DNA of 57,894 nt, taken from contig JAJUGN010000010.1 in NCBI GenBank assembly GCA_029265975.1, positions 1-57,894 of the forward strand, given 5' to 3'. Each line of letters opens with the position of its first letter. Within the stretch, counting starts at the first letter, position 1. The notes beneath the pieces were generated by a model, which did not search any database, was not told the DNA's origin, and was given only the letters and a program-made list of their open reading frames with translations. Shown piece after piece: positions 41,786 to 51,455 of the stretch. Position numbers and translations under genes: made by a program. Source of the stretch: Clostridiales bacterium. Its GTDB lineage: Bacteria > Bacillota > Clostridia > Oscillospirales > Oscillospiraceae.

Positions 41786-44713
41786 TCATCCGAATTGCGG
41801 ATATTTTCTTCTCAGGTCATCGGCGTAGATGTATACTCCGTGATTTGACGCGTCATAGGCTTCATTCGAAACGAAGGTTACCGTCTCGCCTTTTCTCGGC
41901 CCGTCGTAGTAGACGTCCGTTTCGATTATCCTGCTCGCGCCGTATACCTGTCCGTTTTTTATATAGGGCGCGACCACCCACTCGAACTTGAAGGTGCTTC
42001 TGCACCGCCCGTCGTCGTAAACGCGCTTGTTTACCTCGGCGGCAAAATCCGCGGCCCAGGCCGAAAGCGCGGCGCCGTAGTTATACTCCCTGGGAACCGT
42101 TGTGGTTTTGACCGGAGCCTCGGTTTTTGCGGGCTGCGAAGTCGCGGGGGGCGGGGACGATGGCTTTGCTGTTTCGGCCGGTCTAGGCGTTTCGTAGGGC
42201 CTGGCGGTCTCGGCAGGCTTTTCCGGCTGCTTGACCTTCGGCACATAGGGCACGTTGAGCACGATATTCGTGCTGTTAAGGGTGTATGTAAGTGTCGTCG
42301 TGAACTCCTCGGTATTCTCCTGGGCCGGCACCTTAACCTCGACCGTTGTCGGTCCGCCCGCCTTCAGAAATCCGAAGAGCGACATTTTGACCACCGCCCT
42401 GCCCGAATCGTCAAAGCTCTGGCTGTGGGCCACCTGACCGCCCGGGCTTCTGAAGCGCACCATCGTGGCCTTCAGATTGCCGGCCTGGCTGTAATTTGCG
42501 AGATTAACCGTTATCGTGTATTCCCTGTTCATTTCAGCCTTCAGCTTTTCGAAGTTCGCAGACGCTTTCTTGTATTCCTGATAGCTGATGTACTGCATCA
42601 GCTTAGCCATGACAGGCTTCATGGTCGTGCTGTACAGATAATTTTTATAGTTCGCGTTTATCTTGCTGACACCCAGAGCATATTCGCCGCCCACTCCGAG
42701 AGCTGTTTTGTCCGAGACCTTTGTGTATCCGTCCGTCACGTCCTTCCAGAAAAGGTCGCAGTATTTGTCCATTTCGGCTTCGAGCTTTGCCTTGAACTGA
42801 TCAGGTCCGTTCGCCTCGGAATATATTTTTTTAACTATTTTGTACCAGTCCACCGCCGTGCGCTTCGCCTTGGTATTATAGTATTCCCTGTAAGTGTCCT
42901 CCCATTTTTGCAGGTTTTTGTCGAGAGCGGTCTCGGCGAATTTGTTCAGTGATATGTCTATAAAGGTGACTCCCGCCGAAGCAAGGCCGACCGCAGCGCC
43001 GCCCCATTTTGAAGCCGCGTAGTTCGCCGCGTTTTTCACAAAATTGTTGCAGGCCGCCTTGTTGTCGCCGTTATACATGTCTATGGCCAGCTGGGCCAGG
43101 GCGAAGCCCGCCCCCGCTTCCGTCAGCAGGCTGTTTACGTTGCTGACCGTTTTGGCCTCGACCGCGGCGCCGAGGATATTTCCCGCCGCCCCGCTGAGCC
43201 CGTAATATTCGTTGAATTTGCTCCAGCCCGCGTTCAACGCCGACGAGCTGCCGGAGCCGCCGGCCATATCGGAAACAAACTTTTCAAGCTCGGCTCCCGT
43301 GTAATAGGAAAGCGGCGCGCCGTCGGCTTCGGGTATCCTGTCCGAAAGCTTCTTGCGTCCGTCCTTGAAGTACACCACGGCGTATTTGGAAAAGTGGTCG
43401 GTAAGGACGGTCACCGTACCCTTGCCAGGGTTGATGATATAAGGGACGCTTTCCCACGATTTTGCGGTCGGGTTGTAGTATGCGGCCGATATTACCTCCT
43501 CCGGCTTCATTCCGGAGGGTATCATGCTCTTGTCATAAGGCATGGCTATTTCGGCAACGCCTTCCATTGCGCTGCCTTCCGGCAGGCTTATGTCGTAGGC
43601 CTCGAGCTTTGCATTGACCGACCCGGGCGCGGGAGGGTTTGAGTCTCTCAAAACGCTTATACGGCTTTTTTCGGGCATCACGCCCTCAAGCATAGTTACG
43701 GAAACTCCGCCCTGGCTTTGAACGGCGAGCTTTGCATCCTCCTTTTTAGCGCTACCGGTGAAGGCTACTACCGCGACAAATATTATTACGGGAACAAGCC
43801 ATGCGAAAACCGACTGCGGAAGCTTGGAATAAAACTTTTTTCTGAAATACAGCGGGAAAGCCAGCGCAAGCGCAAATCCCGCCAGGCGAAGCGCCGAGAA
43901 CTCAAAAAGGAGCATGAGCAGGCACAAAACCGCGAGTACGGCCCACATGCCCCAGAAAACCAGGTTTCGGAATTTGGAAGCCCTGTTTGTCCTTCCCTGC
44001 TCCGGGTCGGCGCCGTCTTTCGCAAAAAACGCTTTTTTGCGGTTTGAGTGATCCTGCCATTGTCCCCGAGGGCGGGCTTGGGGCTGCGTTTTTGGCTCCG
44101 CTTCCGCTTTCCCTGCCGCGCCTTTTACGGCGGCGCCGCAGCTTTCACAGAAATTCACGCCCTCGGCAAGCGGCGAGCCGCAGTTGGTGCAATAGCCTCC
44201 GTTTCTTGCTGTTTCGCTCCCGCGCGTTTCCGGCTCGCGCTCGCGTTCTGCTTCCTGATGCGCGTCCTTATCCTGAGCATCGGCCTTCCGCCCGGCCGCT
44301 TTAGCCTTGCTCAGCACGGTCTTGAACTTCCAGCCGTGCCGCCCGGCCGCTTCTTTGACGATTTTCGGGATTTCCCCGAGATCCAGAGAATACTCGTAAG
44401 CCTTTCCGTCGGGAGCGTATCCGGTGCTCTTGACTTTACGGAAAAGCGTGGCGCCCGACTGAAAAGAGCCGGAGCTTTCTGTTCCGAACGAAACGCCCCC
44501 GCCTTTTTCGGTCGTTTTTTCATACATATAGATTGAATTGTCCCGCTCGCTTAAACTTATCTGCGCTTCATAGCTTATTTTTTTGTTTCCGGTCCCCCAC
44601 TTCGCGTCGATAAATTCCGCCGAAATCGATATGTCCGCTCCGTTTCCGCTTTCCGTCGGTATTCCGAGCTCGGACAGCTTTCCGATAATCTCGGACAATA
44701 TTTCACTCTTCAT
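41786..44713 (-). CDS. Large zinc-ribbon membrane protein with extracellular multidomain region
   Basis: 975 residues in an unusual order. Residues 1-135 form a cytoplasmic alpha/beta region of unknown family; an acidic/basic linker follows. A double-CxxC zinc ribbon lies at Cys175, 178, 189 and 192. About three membrane segments lie between residues 245 and 320. The outer part begins with a ZU5-like beta domain (residues about 340-455, ending LTDHFSKYAVVYF), then a long helical region (about 480-740), a beta domain, a Pro/Thr/Ala-rich linker (about 840-890) and a C-terminal domain of about 85 residues. The ATG has GGAGGG six bases upstream. No enzyme motif is visible; a sensor, scaffold or cell-envelope role is possible. 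It has its own promoter and terminator. Confidence 0.8.
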   Translation of the reverse strand: MKSEILSEIIGKLSELGIPTESGNGADISISAEFIDAKWGTGNKKISYEAQISLSERDNSIYMYEKTTEKGGGVSFGTESSGSFQSGATLFRKVKSTGYAPDGKAYEYSLDLGEIPKIVKEAAGRHGWKFKTVLSKAKAAGRKADAQDKDAHQEAEREREPETRGSETARNGGYCTNCGSPLAEGVNFCESCGAAVKGAAGKAEAEPKTQPQARPRGQWQDHSNRKKAFFAKDGADPEQGRTNRASKFRNLVFWGMWAVLAVLCLLMLLFEFSALRLAGFALALAFPLYFRKKFYSKLPQSVFAWLVPVIIFVAVVAFTGSAKKEDAKLAVQSQGGVSVTMLEGVMPEKSRISVLRDSNPPAPGSVNAKLEAYDISLPEGSAMEGVAEIAMPYDKSMIPSGMKPEEVISAAYYNPTAKSWESVPYIINPGKGTVTVLTDHFSKYAVVYFKDGRKKLSDRIPEADGAPLSYYTGAELEKFVSDMAGGSGSSSALNAGWSKFNEYYGLSGAAGNILGAAVEAKTVSNVNSLLTEAGAGFALAQLAIDMYNGDNKAACNNFVKNAANYAASKWGGAAVGLASAGVTFIDISLNKFAETALDKNLQKWEDTYREYYNTKAKRTAVDWYKIVKKIYSEANGPDQFKAKLEAEMDKYCDLFWKDVTDGYTKVSDKTALGVGGEYALGVSKINANYKNYLYSTTMKPVMAKLMQYISYQEYKKASANFEKLKAEMNREYTITVNLANYSQAGNLKATMVRFRSPGGQVAHSQSFDDSGRAVVKMSLFGFLKAGGPTTVEVKVPAQENTEEFTTTLTYTLNSTNIVLNVPYVPKVKQPEKPAETARPYETPRPAETAKPSSPPPATSQPAKTEAPVKTTTVPREYNYGAALSAWAADFAAEVNKRVYDDGRCRSTFKFEWVVAPYIKNGQVYGASRIIETDVYYDGPRKGETVTFVSNEAYDASNHGVYIYADDLRRKYPQFG

Positions 44714-44831
44714 GAAAAACCCTCCATGATATTATTACATCGTATATCCCTTTTTCTGCAAGGCATTCAATTACGGTCAAGTCATAAGTCAGCGCAGAAG
44801 TCCCCCTGTTTTCGGCATTTATGAAATACAA
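44703..44831 (-). CDS. Possible 42-residue leader ORF overlapping the zinc-ribbon gene start
   Basis: A TTG codon at 44831 is preceded by AAAGGAG at five bases, an excellent Shine-Dalgarno site in the leader. The frame runs 42 codons and stops 11 bases inside the zinc-ribbon gene, a layout that would couple its translation to that gene. The product has no recognisable motif. It could equally be chance. The longer version of this frame, starting at 45050, reads through a terminator and is not credible. Confidence 0.3.
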   Translation of the reverse strand: MYFINAENRGTSALTYDLTVIECLAEKGIYDVIISWRVFHEE

Positions 44832-44885
44832 TACGGCTCCTTTGTCAATTGCGAAATTCAGCTCGAATCTCGTCTTATTAAGTCG

Positions 44886-44914
44886 ATTATATAGGGAAAA
44901 TGTAATTTTTACAA
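44886..44914 (-). promoter_or_regulatory. Promoter of the zinc-ribbon protein gene
   Basis: Minus-strand TTGTAA, 17 bases, TATAAT. The leader of about 165 bases holds the short ORF at 44703-44831. The rest of the 315-base gap to the TolC-like gene is AT-rich spacer plus the terminator at 44951-44987. Confidence 0.78.
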
Positions 44915-44950
44915 ACAAAAAATATAAATATAGGCGTTGTTTTTTGAAAA

Positions 44951-44987
44951 AAAACCGGCACGGGAGTATGTATCCCGTGCCGGTTTT
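44951..44987 (-). terminator. Terminator of the export operon
   Basis: A perfect 15-bp stem AAAACCGGCACGGGA/TCCCGTGCCGGTTTT followed on the minus strand by more T, 42 bases past the TolC-like gene stop. Confidence 0.92.
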
Positions 44988-45028
44988 TTCACTATGAATG
45001 TCATCGACTCGCCGAGGGTGGCCAAAGC

Positions 45029-46135
45029 TCACTCCAATGACTGCTGCCATACTCCGCCAAGCATAGCCTTGTAGCCGTAAAGCGCCGAGGAAAAGTCAAG
45101 TTTTGCAGACTGGAGCCTTTTCTCCTCAGACTGGTGCTGCGACATCATATTTTCAAGCTCCAGCCTGCTTATGATCCCAAGCTCGTGCTTAAGCTGTGCA
45201 AATTTGAGGCTCTCCCCGCTGATCCTATATGCCTCCTCGGCGTTTTTTACATTCGCCGCCGCGTTTTCTAGCTTTTTGTAAAGAGCCTCGAAATCTATCG
45301 GTAACTGGTCGTTGAGCTTTTTCAGGGCGAGCCGCTCGGCATCCTGCTGCGCCCCGCTGCTGTCTTCTATCTTGAGCGCCTGAATCTTTATCGCGAGGTT
45401 CGCTTTTTTCGCCGCTTCAAGGTCGGAAGAATAGTCTATGGCCGCCAGAATCACATCGGCCTCCGCTGCCGAAAAGCCCTTGAAATCCTCTATGGTCATA
45501 TTCGGCTCGCTGACGCCGACATACAGGGCAAGCTGGGTTTTAAGCCTGGGCAGGCTGTCCTCTATCGTTTTCAACGAGTTTTTGAGCTTATCGAGAGACT
45601 GTGCAAGTGAGCTCGCCTCCAGCTCCGTACCCAGACCGAGCTCGGCCCTTTTTTTCAATACGCCGGCTTCCCGCGCGAGCCGCTCGTACTCCGCCTTCAG
45701 AAGGCCCAGCTGCAGCTGCGTGCTGTAATATGACGCCAGCATCGACCTGCCGCCGATGGCGACCTGTCTTTTCGTCAGCTCGGAAGACAGCTCAGCGCCC
45801 TGTTTCCCTTCCTGGGAGACCTGCTTCGGGATCAGCGTCTGGAGCATCAGGTTCCCGTAAAGCCTGCTCGTGGGATCGGCGGAGCCCGAAAGATCCCACG
45901 CGGAGTTGATGGAATCGTTCAGCTTTTCTATATCGTTTTTGAAGGCCTCAAGTTTCTTGACGGCGATTTGCGAATTAATATTGCCGGAATAGGAAAGATC
46001 GTATGCGCTGTCCAGATTTAACGAAACCCGAACGGGCTCTTCCCCGTCTTCGGCATAAGCGGAAGTTCCAGAAAGCACGGCCGCTATGCAGAGGATTAAA
46101 ACCGCCGATAAGCTTTTCCGAATGAGCTTTTTCAT
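45029..46135 (-). CDS. TolC-like secreted coiled-coil protein
   Basis: 368 residues. A signal peptide (to about SAYA, residue 28) precedes a long alpha-helical region with the heptad-rich pattern and paired repeats of the outer-membrane efflux protein family (KRAELGLGTELEASSLAQSL and KHELGIISRLELENMMSQHQ are the two equivalent turn segments). It is shorter than Gram-negative TolC (about 430-490) and I see little that could form a barrel. It would be external and may form a sheath with the HlyD-like subunit. The ATG at 46135 has GGAGAGG upstream; an in-frame GTG two codons earlier is less likely. Last gene of the export operon. Confidence 0.82.
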   Translation of the reverse strand: MKKLIRKSLSAVLILCIAAVLSGTSAYAEDGEEPVRVSLNLDSAYDLSYSGNINSQIAVKKLEAFKNDIEKLNDSINSAWDLSGSADPTSRLYGNLMLQTLIPKQVSQEGKQGAELSSELTKRQVAIGGRSMLASYYSTQLQLGLLKAEYERLAREAGVLKKRAELGLGTELEASSLAQSLDKLKNSLKTIEDSLPRLKTQLALYVGVSEPNMTIEDFKGFSAAEADVILAAIDYSSDLEAAKKANLAIKIQALKIEDSSGAQQDAERLALKKLNDQLPIDFEALYKKLENAAANVKNAEEAYRISGESLKFAQLKHELGIISRLELENMMSQHQSEEKRLQSAKLDFSSALYGYKAMLGGVWQQSLE

Positions 46136-46168
46136 AAACACCTCTCCAATATGTCCGGAATAGAACCT

Positions 46169-47362
46169 TTACTTTGCCGGAAAGTAGACGTCCGCCGTGT
46201 AGCCCGGCTTGAGAAGGCCGGTCGGATCGTTCGGCTTGACCTCCACCCTGACTATTCGCTTCCCGTCGTCCTCGACGGCGATGTTTGAGATCTGAGAAAC
46301 CGTTCCCTGTATCGTTATGCTCTTGTCGAATTCCGGGACTATTTTCACTGTTTCGCCGAGGCTTACGCTTTTTATAAACGCCTCCTCCACTTCCGCGCTT
46401 ATGACGACGGAGGAGAGATCGATAAGCTGCAGCACTGATGTCGGGGCGTTCTGAAGCCCCAGCCTCGTCCCTATCACCGGGCGAAGGTTCTTTACTATCC
46501 CTTCCTCCACGCAGCATACGATGCGGTTGTCCTTTATGTAGCTCTTCGCGCTTTTGGACTTCATGCTGTCAAGGTCTATCCTCGAAACCGCCACTCCGCT
46601 GTTCTGCTTCGCGGTATTCGCGCTGTTTGCGTTTACGATTTGAGTGAGCTGGGCCTGCTTGTACTTGAGCGATACGCCCAACTGGTCGATTTCCGTCTGA
46701 AGATCCCTTTTCAGCTTCTCTATGTTATTGGCGATGTCCGAAGCGGCCTTCTCCTTCTGATCCGCAAGCAGCTTGTATTTTTCAAGAGCGTCGCGCGAGA
46801 TGGCTCCTGCCAGATAGAGCTGCTCGTAGCTTTGAGCGTCCTGCCTTGCCTTTTCGGCGTCCTTAAGCGCCAATACCAGCGAGTCCTGCAGCATTTTCAG
46901 ATTTATATTTGTGCCGCTGCCCAGCTCCTCGGTTTTCCTTTGGATATCCTTTTTCAGCTGCGCTATGTCCGCTTCGAGCGAGACCATATCCTGAGTCGCG
47001 GTCTTCAGTCCGGCCTCGTTCGTGATAAGCTGCTGCCGGAGCTTTTCTAGAGACGCCTCGTAATCGGATATGTCGAGTGTCACAAGGCTTTGACCCAGCC
47101 TGACCCGGTCTCCTTCCTTGACGTCGAGGCTCGTGACTATCGCGGGGAAGTCTATGCTGATATCGTAAACGACGTTGTATTTAACCTCTCCCCAGGCTAC
47201 TATATCCTTCGTCTGCTCGGTCCTGTATTGTGTCGCCTGCGCGGCTTTCGCGGCCCTGTCCCTTATTGTTTTAACGCTCAGCCCCGCAACAAGCACGACT
47301 ACAACGACGGCAAGCGCCCCCAGCAAAATCGGCTTTTTATTCCTCATCAGTAAGTTTTTCAT
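46169..47362 (-). CDS. HlyD/MacA-like periplasmic-adaptor-type protein
   Basis: 397 residues: a single N-terminal membrane anchor (residues about 11-31), a lipoyl-like half-motif (VTSLDVKEGDRVRLGQSLVT), a long coiled coil (residues about 105-245) and a beta-barrel/MP region (SAEVEEAFIKSVSLGETV, VRVEVKPNDPTGLLKPGYTA). It links the ABC permease to outer components of tripartite exporters, and in single-membrane bacteria stabilises MacB-like ABC systems. GGGGG lies eight bases before the ATG. The permease gene stops 20 bases upstream. Confidence 0.9.
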   Translation of the reverse strand: MKNLLMRNKKPILLGALAVVVVVLVAGLSVKTIRDRAAKAAQATQYRTEQTKDIVAWGEVKYNVVYDISIDFPAIVTSLDVKEGDRVRLGQSLVTLDISDYEASLEKLRQQLITNEAGLKTATQDMVSLEADIAQLKKDIQRKTEELGSGTNINLKMLQDSLVLALKDAEKARQDAQSYEQLYLAGAISRDALEKYKLLADQKEKAASDIANNIEKLKRDLQTEIDQLGVSLKYKQAQLTQIVNANSANTAKQNSGVAVSRIDLDSMKSKSAKSYIKDNRIVCCVEEGIVKNLRPVIGTRLGLQNAPTSVLQLIDLSSVVISAEVEEAFIKSVSLGETVKIVPEFDKSITIQGTVSQISNIAVEDDGKRIVRVEVKPNDPTGLLKPGYTADVYFPAK

Positions 47363-47382
47363 TCAAATTGCCCCCGATTTAT

Positions 47383-49692
47383 CTATTCGACGCTCTTCAA
47401 TGCGTCAAGCATGTCAAGATTTTTCATTTTCCGTGCCACAAAAACGTTTACGACAAGCGCGAATACCAGCGTAAGGCATCCGGAGATCAGGACGTTGCTC
47501 AAAGTGATGCGTCCTATGAGATCCATTCTGTCGTCGAGGGTGCCCGCCACAACGTCCAGGAGAGCCTTTCCCAGAGGAACCCCGAATATCATGCCGAGCA
47601 AAACCGAGATTATGTTCTCCGTGAGGACCAGCGCGCGGATCTCTCTCTGGTGAAAGCCGAGAACCCTTAAAGTGGCAAGGTCCCTTATGCGCTCCGTATA
47701 GTTAAGTATGCTGCTGTTATATAGGACCACGAAGGCAAGCACCGCGCCCATGAGTATCATCATCGTCGCCGCTATCAGCACGACGTTCGTAAGCGAGTCC
47801 ATATTAGCTATCTGCACCTTGACGTCCACGGTTTCCTTTACCGCGTCGCTTTTCAGAAATTCCTCGTCCCTCTGCCCGTTCCACTTCACAAGAAGGGCGG
47901 ATGGCGTAAATGTCTCCCCGATAGCCTCGTACAGTGTATCCTTCATAAACAGGCCCTGGCTGGCGGGCATGTAGAATATCCTGTCTACGGTAACGGAAAC
48001 GTAGCTGTTATTCGATCGTTTTATCTGTATCTCATCTCCCAGACTCAGCTTGAGCGTCTCCGCGAGCTTTCTCGTAACGGCGACGCCGCTGTCGCTGAGC
48101 TGCACCGGCCTGGAGGCGTCATCCTTAAGCGCCACAAGCGGGCTGTAATCCGTAATGACCGTCATGGGCTTCATTACCATGGTCCCGTCGGGGCAAATTA
48201 TCTCCATGCTGGTTTCCTTTATCTCCTGAACAACCGCGTCGATGCGTTTGTTGCTGACCCATCGCGAATCGACTTTCCCGTCCAGAAGTATCTTTTGCTC
48301 GTATAAGTATATGTTTCCGTAGACCTGCCGCGAGATGCCGGAAATCATGTTGTTGAGCCCGAAAGCCCCCACTACAAGCCCCGCGCAGCCTGTTATGCCG
48401 AGAACGCTCATGGCAAGTCGCATTTTGTTTTTTACGGTATTGCGGGCTATCAGCTTGCTGCTGAACCTCATGCGCTCCCATATGCCGGTGAAACGCTCGA
48501 GAAATATTCTCCCGCCCTCCTTCGGAGGCTTGTCGCGAAGCAGAGCCGCCGGAGTTTCGTTAAGGAGCCGGTAGCAGGCATAAAAAGACACCCCGCCCGT
48601 ACACAGCAGTATCAGAATAAGGCTGAAAATAAAGTTTACATAATTTATAGAGAGCGAATAGTCGGGAAAATTCAGGGTCAGCCTCGGAACAAGCACCCCT
48701 CCGAACAGCCTCGGGCCTATCAGAAACCCGACAGCCGCGCCCAAAAGGCCTGTATAAAGCCCGTATGAGGTGTAGTGCCAGAGAATGCTGTTTTTCGAAT
48801 ATCCCAGCGCCTTCAGAACGCCTATTTCGCCGCGCTGCTTTTCCACAAGCCTTATCATAGTGCTCTGCGTTATAAGAGCAGTCACAAGGAAAAAAATAAG
48901 TGGGAAAACCGCCGACAGCGTTTTGAACTGCTGTATGAAGGCCCTCACGCTGTTTCCGCTGCTCGAGTCCTCCCTGGCCGTCATTCCGATCAGCTTGTCG
49001 CCCAGCGCGCGGTCTATCTCGAGCTGCACCCGCCTTGCATCCGCGCCCGGCAGAAGCTTAACGCATATCTGGTTGTATACCTTTATCCCGTATGCGCCTT
49101 TCAAGGCTTCCTCGCGGATAAATATGAAGCCGAAGTTGTAATGGTTAGGCATGGCCCCCGCGCTGCCTTTTGAGAGGTTTATCTGCTCGCTGGAATAGGC
49201 GAGCCCTTCTGTGGTGAAGCTCATCCATTTTTTGTTCAGCTTTATGGATATTCTGTCGCCTGTCCTGAGACCGCGCCGCTTCGCGAAATCGGCGTCGAGG
49301 ATCGCGCCGCCGTCGCTCCTTAGCCCGCCCTCCTGCAGCATGGGCACGTCTAGCGTTTTCTGATCCGAGACCGTGTATACCTTCAGGACCGGAGCCCCCT
49401 CCAGGTCCGTATCCGCGTTCGCGGTAAAGCGTTTCTCCACCCTTTCGACGCCGCTTATCCTTGAAACTGCCCGCAGCTCCTTTTCGGAGGGGTTCGGGAC
49501 CGTTATCCAGATGTCGGAGAAGTTCGTCGCCGCGTACATTTGCTCCGATTTGACCTCTATGGTCTTCCAGATGCAGTCAAGCCCCGTCACTATGCTCACC
49601 GCCAGCACTGCCATAACGAAAATCGAGATGAACTGCGCCTTGGATTTCGCCATGTCGCGCAGGGCTTTAATGAAAAGGGCGTTTTTTACCAT
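47383..49692 (-). CDS. FtsX-type ABC permease of the export system
   Basis: 769 residues with two FtsX repeats: an N-terminal membrane helix, a large extracellular MacB_PCD-type domain, three helices, a central loop, a second extracellular domain and a final three-helix block (residues about 645-765). This is the ten-helix layout seen in exporters of the LolCDE/MacB/BceB superfamily with the duplicated permease in a single chain. It works with the ATPase encoded upstream, overlapping by seven bases. Cargo unknown; a peptide, lipid or drug is possible. Confidence 0.9.
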   Translation of the reverse strand: MVKNALFIKALRDMAKSKAQFISIFVMAVLAVSIVTGLDCIWKTIEVKSEQMYAATNFSDIWITVPNPSEKELRAVSRISGVERVEKRFTANADTDLEGAPVLKVYTVSDQKTLDVPMLQEGGLRSDGGAILDADFAKRRGLRTGDRISIKLNKKWMSFTTEGLAYSSEQINLSKGSAGAMPNHYNFGFIFIREEALKGAYGIKVYNQICVKLLPGADARRVQLEIDRALGDKLIGMTAREDSSSGNSVRAFIQQFKTLSAVFPLIFFLVTALITQSTMIRLVEKQRGEIGVLKALGYSKNSILWHYTSYGLYTGLLGAAVGFLIGPRLFGGVLVPRLTLNFPDYSLSINYVNFIFSLILILLCTGGVSFYACYRLLNETPAALLRDKPPKEGGRIFLERFTGIWERMRFSSKLIARNTVKNKMRLAMSVLGITGCAGLVVGAFGLNNMISGISRQVYGNIYLYEQKILLDGKVDSRWVSNKRIDAVVQEIKETSMEIICPDGTMVMKPMTVITDYSPLVALKDDASRPVQLSDSGVAVTRKLAETLKLSLGDEIQIKRSNNSYVSVTVDRIFYMPASQGLFMKDTLYEAIGETFTPSALLVKWNGQRDEEFLKSDAVKETVDVKVQIANMDSLTNVVLIAATMMILMGAVLAFVVLYNSSILNYTERIRDLATLRVLGFHQREIRALVLTENIISVLLGMIFGVPLGKALLDVVAGTLDDRMDLIGRITLSNVLISGCLTLVFALVVNVFVARKMKNLDMLDALKSVE

Positions 49693-50387
49693 CTGATATC
49701 CCCTGCGCTTTTCGGGCTGGGATTTCTGACGATTTCCCTAATCTTGCCGTCTCTCATATGTATCACGTTCTCTGCCAGCTCGGCAATTATCACGTTGTGC
49801 GTGACAATAACCACCGTTTTTTCAAGATCCCTGGCTACGTCCTGTATCAGCTTGAGCACCATGCTGCCGGTTTCGGAATCGAGAGCCCCGGTGGGCTCGT
49901 CGCACAGAAGTATCTGCGGGTTCTTCGCGAGAGCCCTCGCGATTGAAACCCTCTGCTGCTCCCCGCCGGAAAGCTGGCTGGGGAAATTTGACATCCTGTG
50001 CTCGAGACCGACTTTTGTGATGACATCCCTCGGGTCGAGCGGGCACCTGCATATCTCCTGAGCGAGCTGCACGTTTTCGAGCACGGTCAGGTTCGGAACA
50101 AGATTATAGAACTGGAACACAAAGCCTATCTTATTCCTTCTGTACTCTGTCAGCCCCTGCTGGCTCAAATTCGATATTTCCTGCCCGTCGACCACTATGC
50201 TGCCCCCGGTCGGCGAGTCCATGCCCCCTATGAGATTGAGCACGGTGGTCTTGCCGGCTCCGCTCTGCCCGAGCACGACGTTGAAGGTTCCCTTTTCGAG
50301 CGAGAAGCTGATGCCGTCCACAGCCTTTATCACGCTGTCGCCGACATGGTATTCTCTTGTTATGTTTCTGAAGGTAATAAAGCTCAT
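49686..50387 (-). CDS. MacB/LolD-type ABC exporter ATPase
   Basis: 233 residues: Walker [11 protein letters not shown]-loop [15 protein letters not shown], signature LSGGEQQRV, Walker [15 protein letters not shown]-loop VTHN. First gene of the operon ATPase, FtsX permease, HlyD-like, TolC-like. The promoter at 50479-50507 overlaps a perfect palindrome, and the divergent TetR-like gene is its likely regulator. Confidence 0.94.
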   Translation of the reverse strand: MSFITFRNITREYHVGDSVIKAVDGISFSLEKGTFNVVLGQSGAGKTTVLNLIGGMDSPTGGSIVVDGQEISNLSQQGLTEYRRNKIGFVFQFYNLVPNLTVLENVQLAQEICRCPLDPRDVITKVGLEHRMSNFPSQLSGGEQQRVSIARALAKNPQILLCDEPTGALDSETGSMVLKLIQDVARDLEKTVVIVTHNVIIAELAENVIHMRDGKIREIVRNPSPKSAGDIRW

Positions 50388-50473
50388 TGAAATCCTCTTC
50401 CGGTTAACAGAAAATCCCGCGGCGGAATAAAAACGGTCCGCCGTCCGTGTAATGATATTGACTTTTCAGGGCA

Positions 50474-50507
50474 TTAGTATCATACTAACATTGTGATAAA
50501 TAATCAA
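50474..50507 (-). promoter_or_regulatory. Promoter and operator of the export operon
   Basis: Minus-strand TTGATT (50507-50502), 17 bases, TATGAT (50484-50479). The -10 box lies inside the perfect palindrome TTAGTATCATACTAA (50474-50488). A second inverted repeat AACGG-12-CCGTT (around 50538-50560) lies nearer to the divergent TetR gene. A TetR dimer here would block the export operon. Confidence 0.72.
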
Positions 50508-50604
50508 CAATCAGTTCGATAATTTTTGTCTGTTAACTAACGGATTTTTGTTAAACCGTTCGTTATCTTTTCTAAAATTTACATTTTACTAAAGAGGTTT
50601 TGAC

Positions 50605-51177
50605 ATGGACAAGGGGAAAACGGACCGCAGGGTCATGTACACAAAAATGTTTTTGAGGGAAAGCCTTCTTGAGCTCATGAAGAAGAAGCCCATCAGCAAA
50701 ATCACGCCGACCGAGCTCTGCCGCCACGCCAACATAAACCGCAACACCTTTTACTCGCATTACGACAGTCCGGAGGCTCTGCTGGCAAGCATCGAGGAGG
50801 AGCTCTACGAAAGCATAAAGCATTCTCTGGAGCAGACGCTGAAAACGGGCAACATACCGAAATTCTTGACCGAGATATGCCACGCCATATACATAAACGG
50901 AGACCTATGCAAAACCATACTATCCGACCACGGCGACAAGGCCTTCTTAAAACGCATATTAGACCTCGCGCACGACAAAAGCATAGCGGCCTGGAAGTCT
51001 TACGGGATAAAGGAAGACGACGATCGGCTGGAGCTTCTTTACGCCTTCTCCACGGCGGGGAGCATAGCCGTCATCGAAAAGTGGATGCACGAGGGAATGA
51101 ACCTCAGTCCCGACGAGATAGCCTCATTTATAGGTAAAATGCTTCAGAGCAGCGCCAGAAACCTGAAAGCCAAATAG
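50605..51177 (+). CDS. TetR-family regulator of the export operon
   Basis: 190 residues. The N-terminal helix-turn-helix reads KKKPISKITPTELCRHANIN then RNTFYSHYDSPEALL; the C-terminal part resembles the TetR_C domain of dihydroxyacetone-kinase-type regulators (KSIAAWKSYGI, STAGSIAVIEKWMHEGM). It is divergent from the ATPase gene with a 217-base gap and probably represses the exporter until its substrate binds. Its terminator region is occupied by element copy 3. Confidence 0.88.
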   Translation: MDKGKTDRRVMYTKMFLRESLLELMKKKPISKITPTELCRHANINRNTFYSHYDSPEALLASIEEELYESIKHSLEQTLKTGNIPKFLTEICHAIYINGDLCKTILSDHGDKAFLKRILDLAHDKSIAAWKSYGIKEDDDRLELLYAFSTAGSIAVIEKWMHEGMNLSPDEIASFIGKMLQSSARNLKAK

Positions 51178-51231
51178 TTCTCTCTCAGGCTAAGGCTGCT
51201 CTCTTTTTTCCTCAAGTCCAGAACACAAACA

Positions 51232-51262
51232 CTAACTGGGCGTCCGGCGTGCGCCCAGTTAG
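51232..51262 (+). terminator. Hairpin left of element copy 3
   Basis: An 11-bp stem CTAACTGGGCG/CGCCCAGTTAG lies 54 bases past the TetR stop. It is the probable TetR terminator stem, but the element follows at once, so any native T tract is gone; the element's own AAGCCC/GGGCTTTTTT hairpin may take over. It differs from the hairpin on the right side. Confidence 0.65.
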
Positions 51263-51455
51263 TCAGACTGTCAAACAAGCCCAAAGGGCTTTTTTGACAA
51301 GGGGGGCTTAATGACGGCCGCTCTGCCTCGCCCGTCATGAGAGGTGTCATTTCCGACGTACACGCCGCCGGAAATGACAGATTTGACGTTGTTTCCGCCA
51401 TTCGCGGCGGAAATTCTGCGAAGCTTTTTTGCTGTAAACAAGTTTTTCGACAAGC
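51263..51455 (+). repeat. Dispersed structured element, copy 3 of 3
   Basis: Same orientation as copy 1 and close to it in sequence. It keeps CAGACTGTC, the end hairpin with T run, the ATGACGG/CCGTCAT, TGTCATTTCCG/CGGAAATGACA and TTTCCGCC/GGCGGAAA stems, and the GTTTTTCGACAAG right end. A run of six G (five in the other copies) shifts the conserved reading frame. Unlike copies 1 and 2 its two flanking hairpins are unrelated to each other. Confidence 0.9.

Noticed and set aside
44832-45050. Upstream extension of the short frame at 44703-44831
   Set aside because: It would run through the export-operon terminator and the zinc-ribbon gene promoter. Only the part from the TTG at 44831 is kept, at low confidence.
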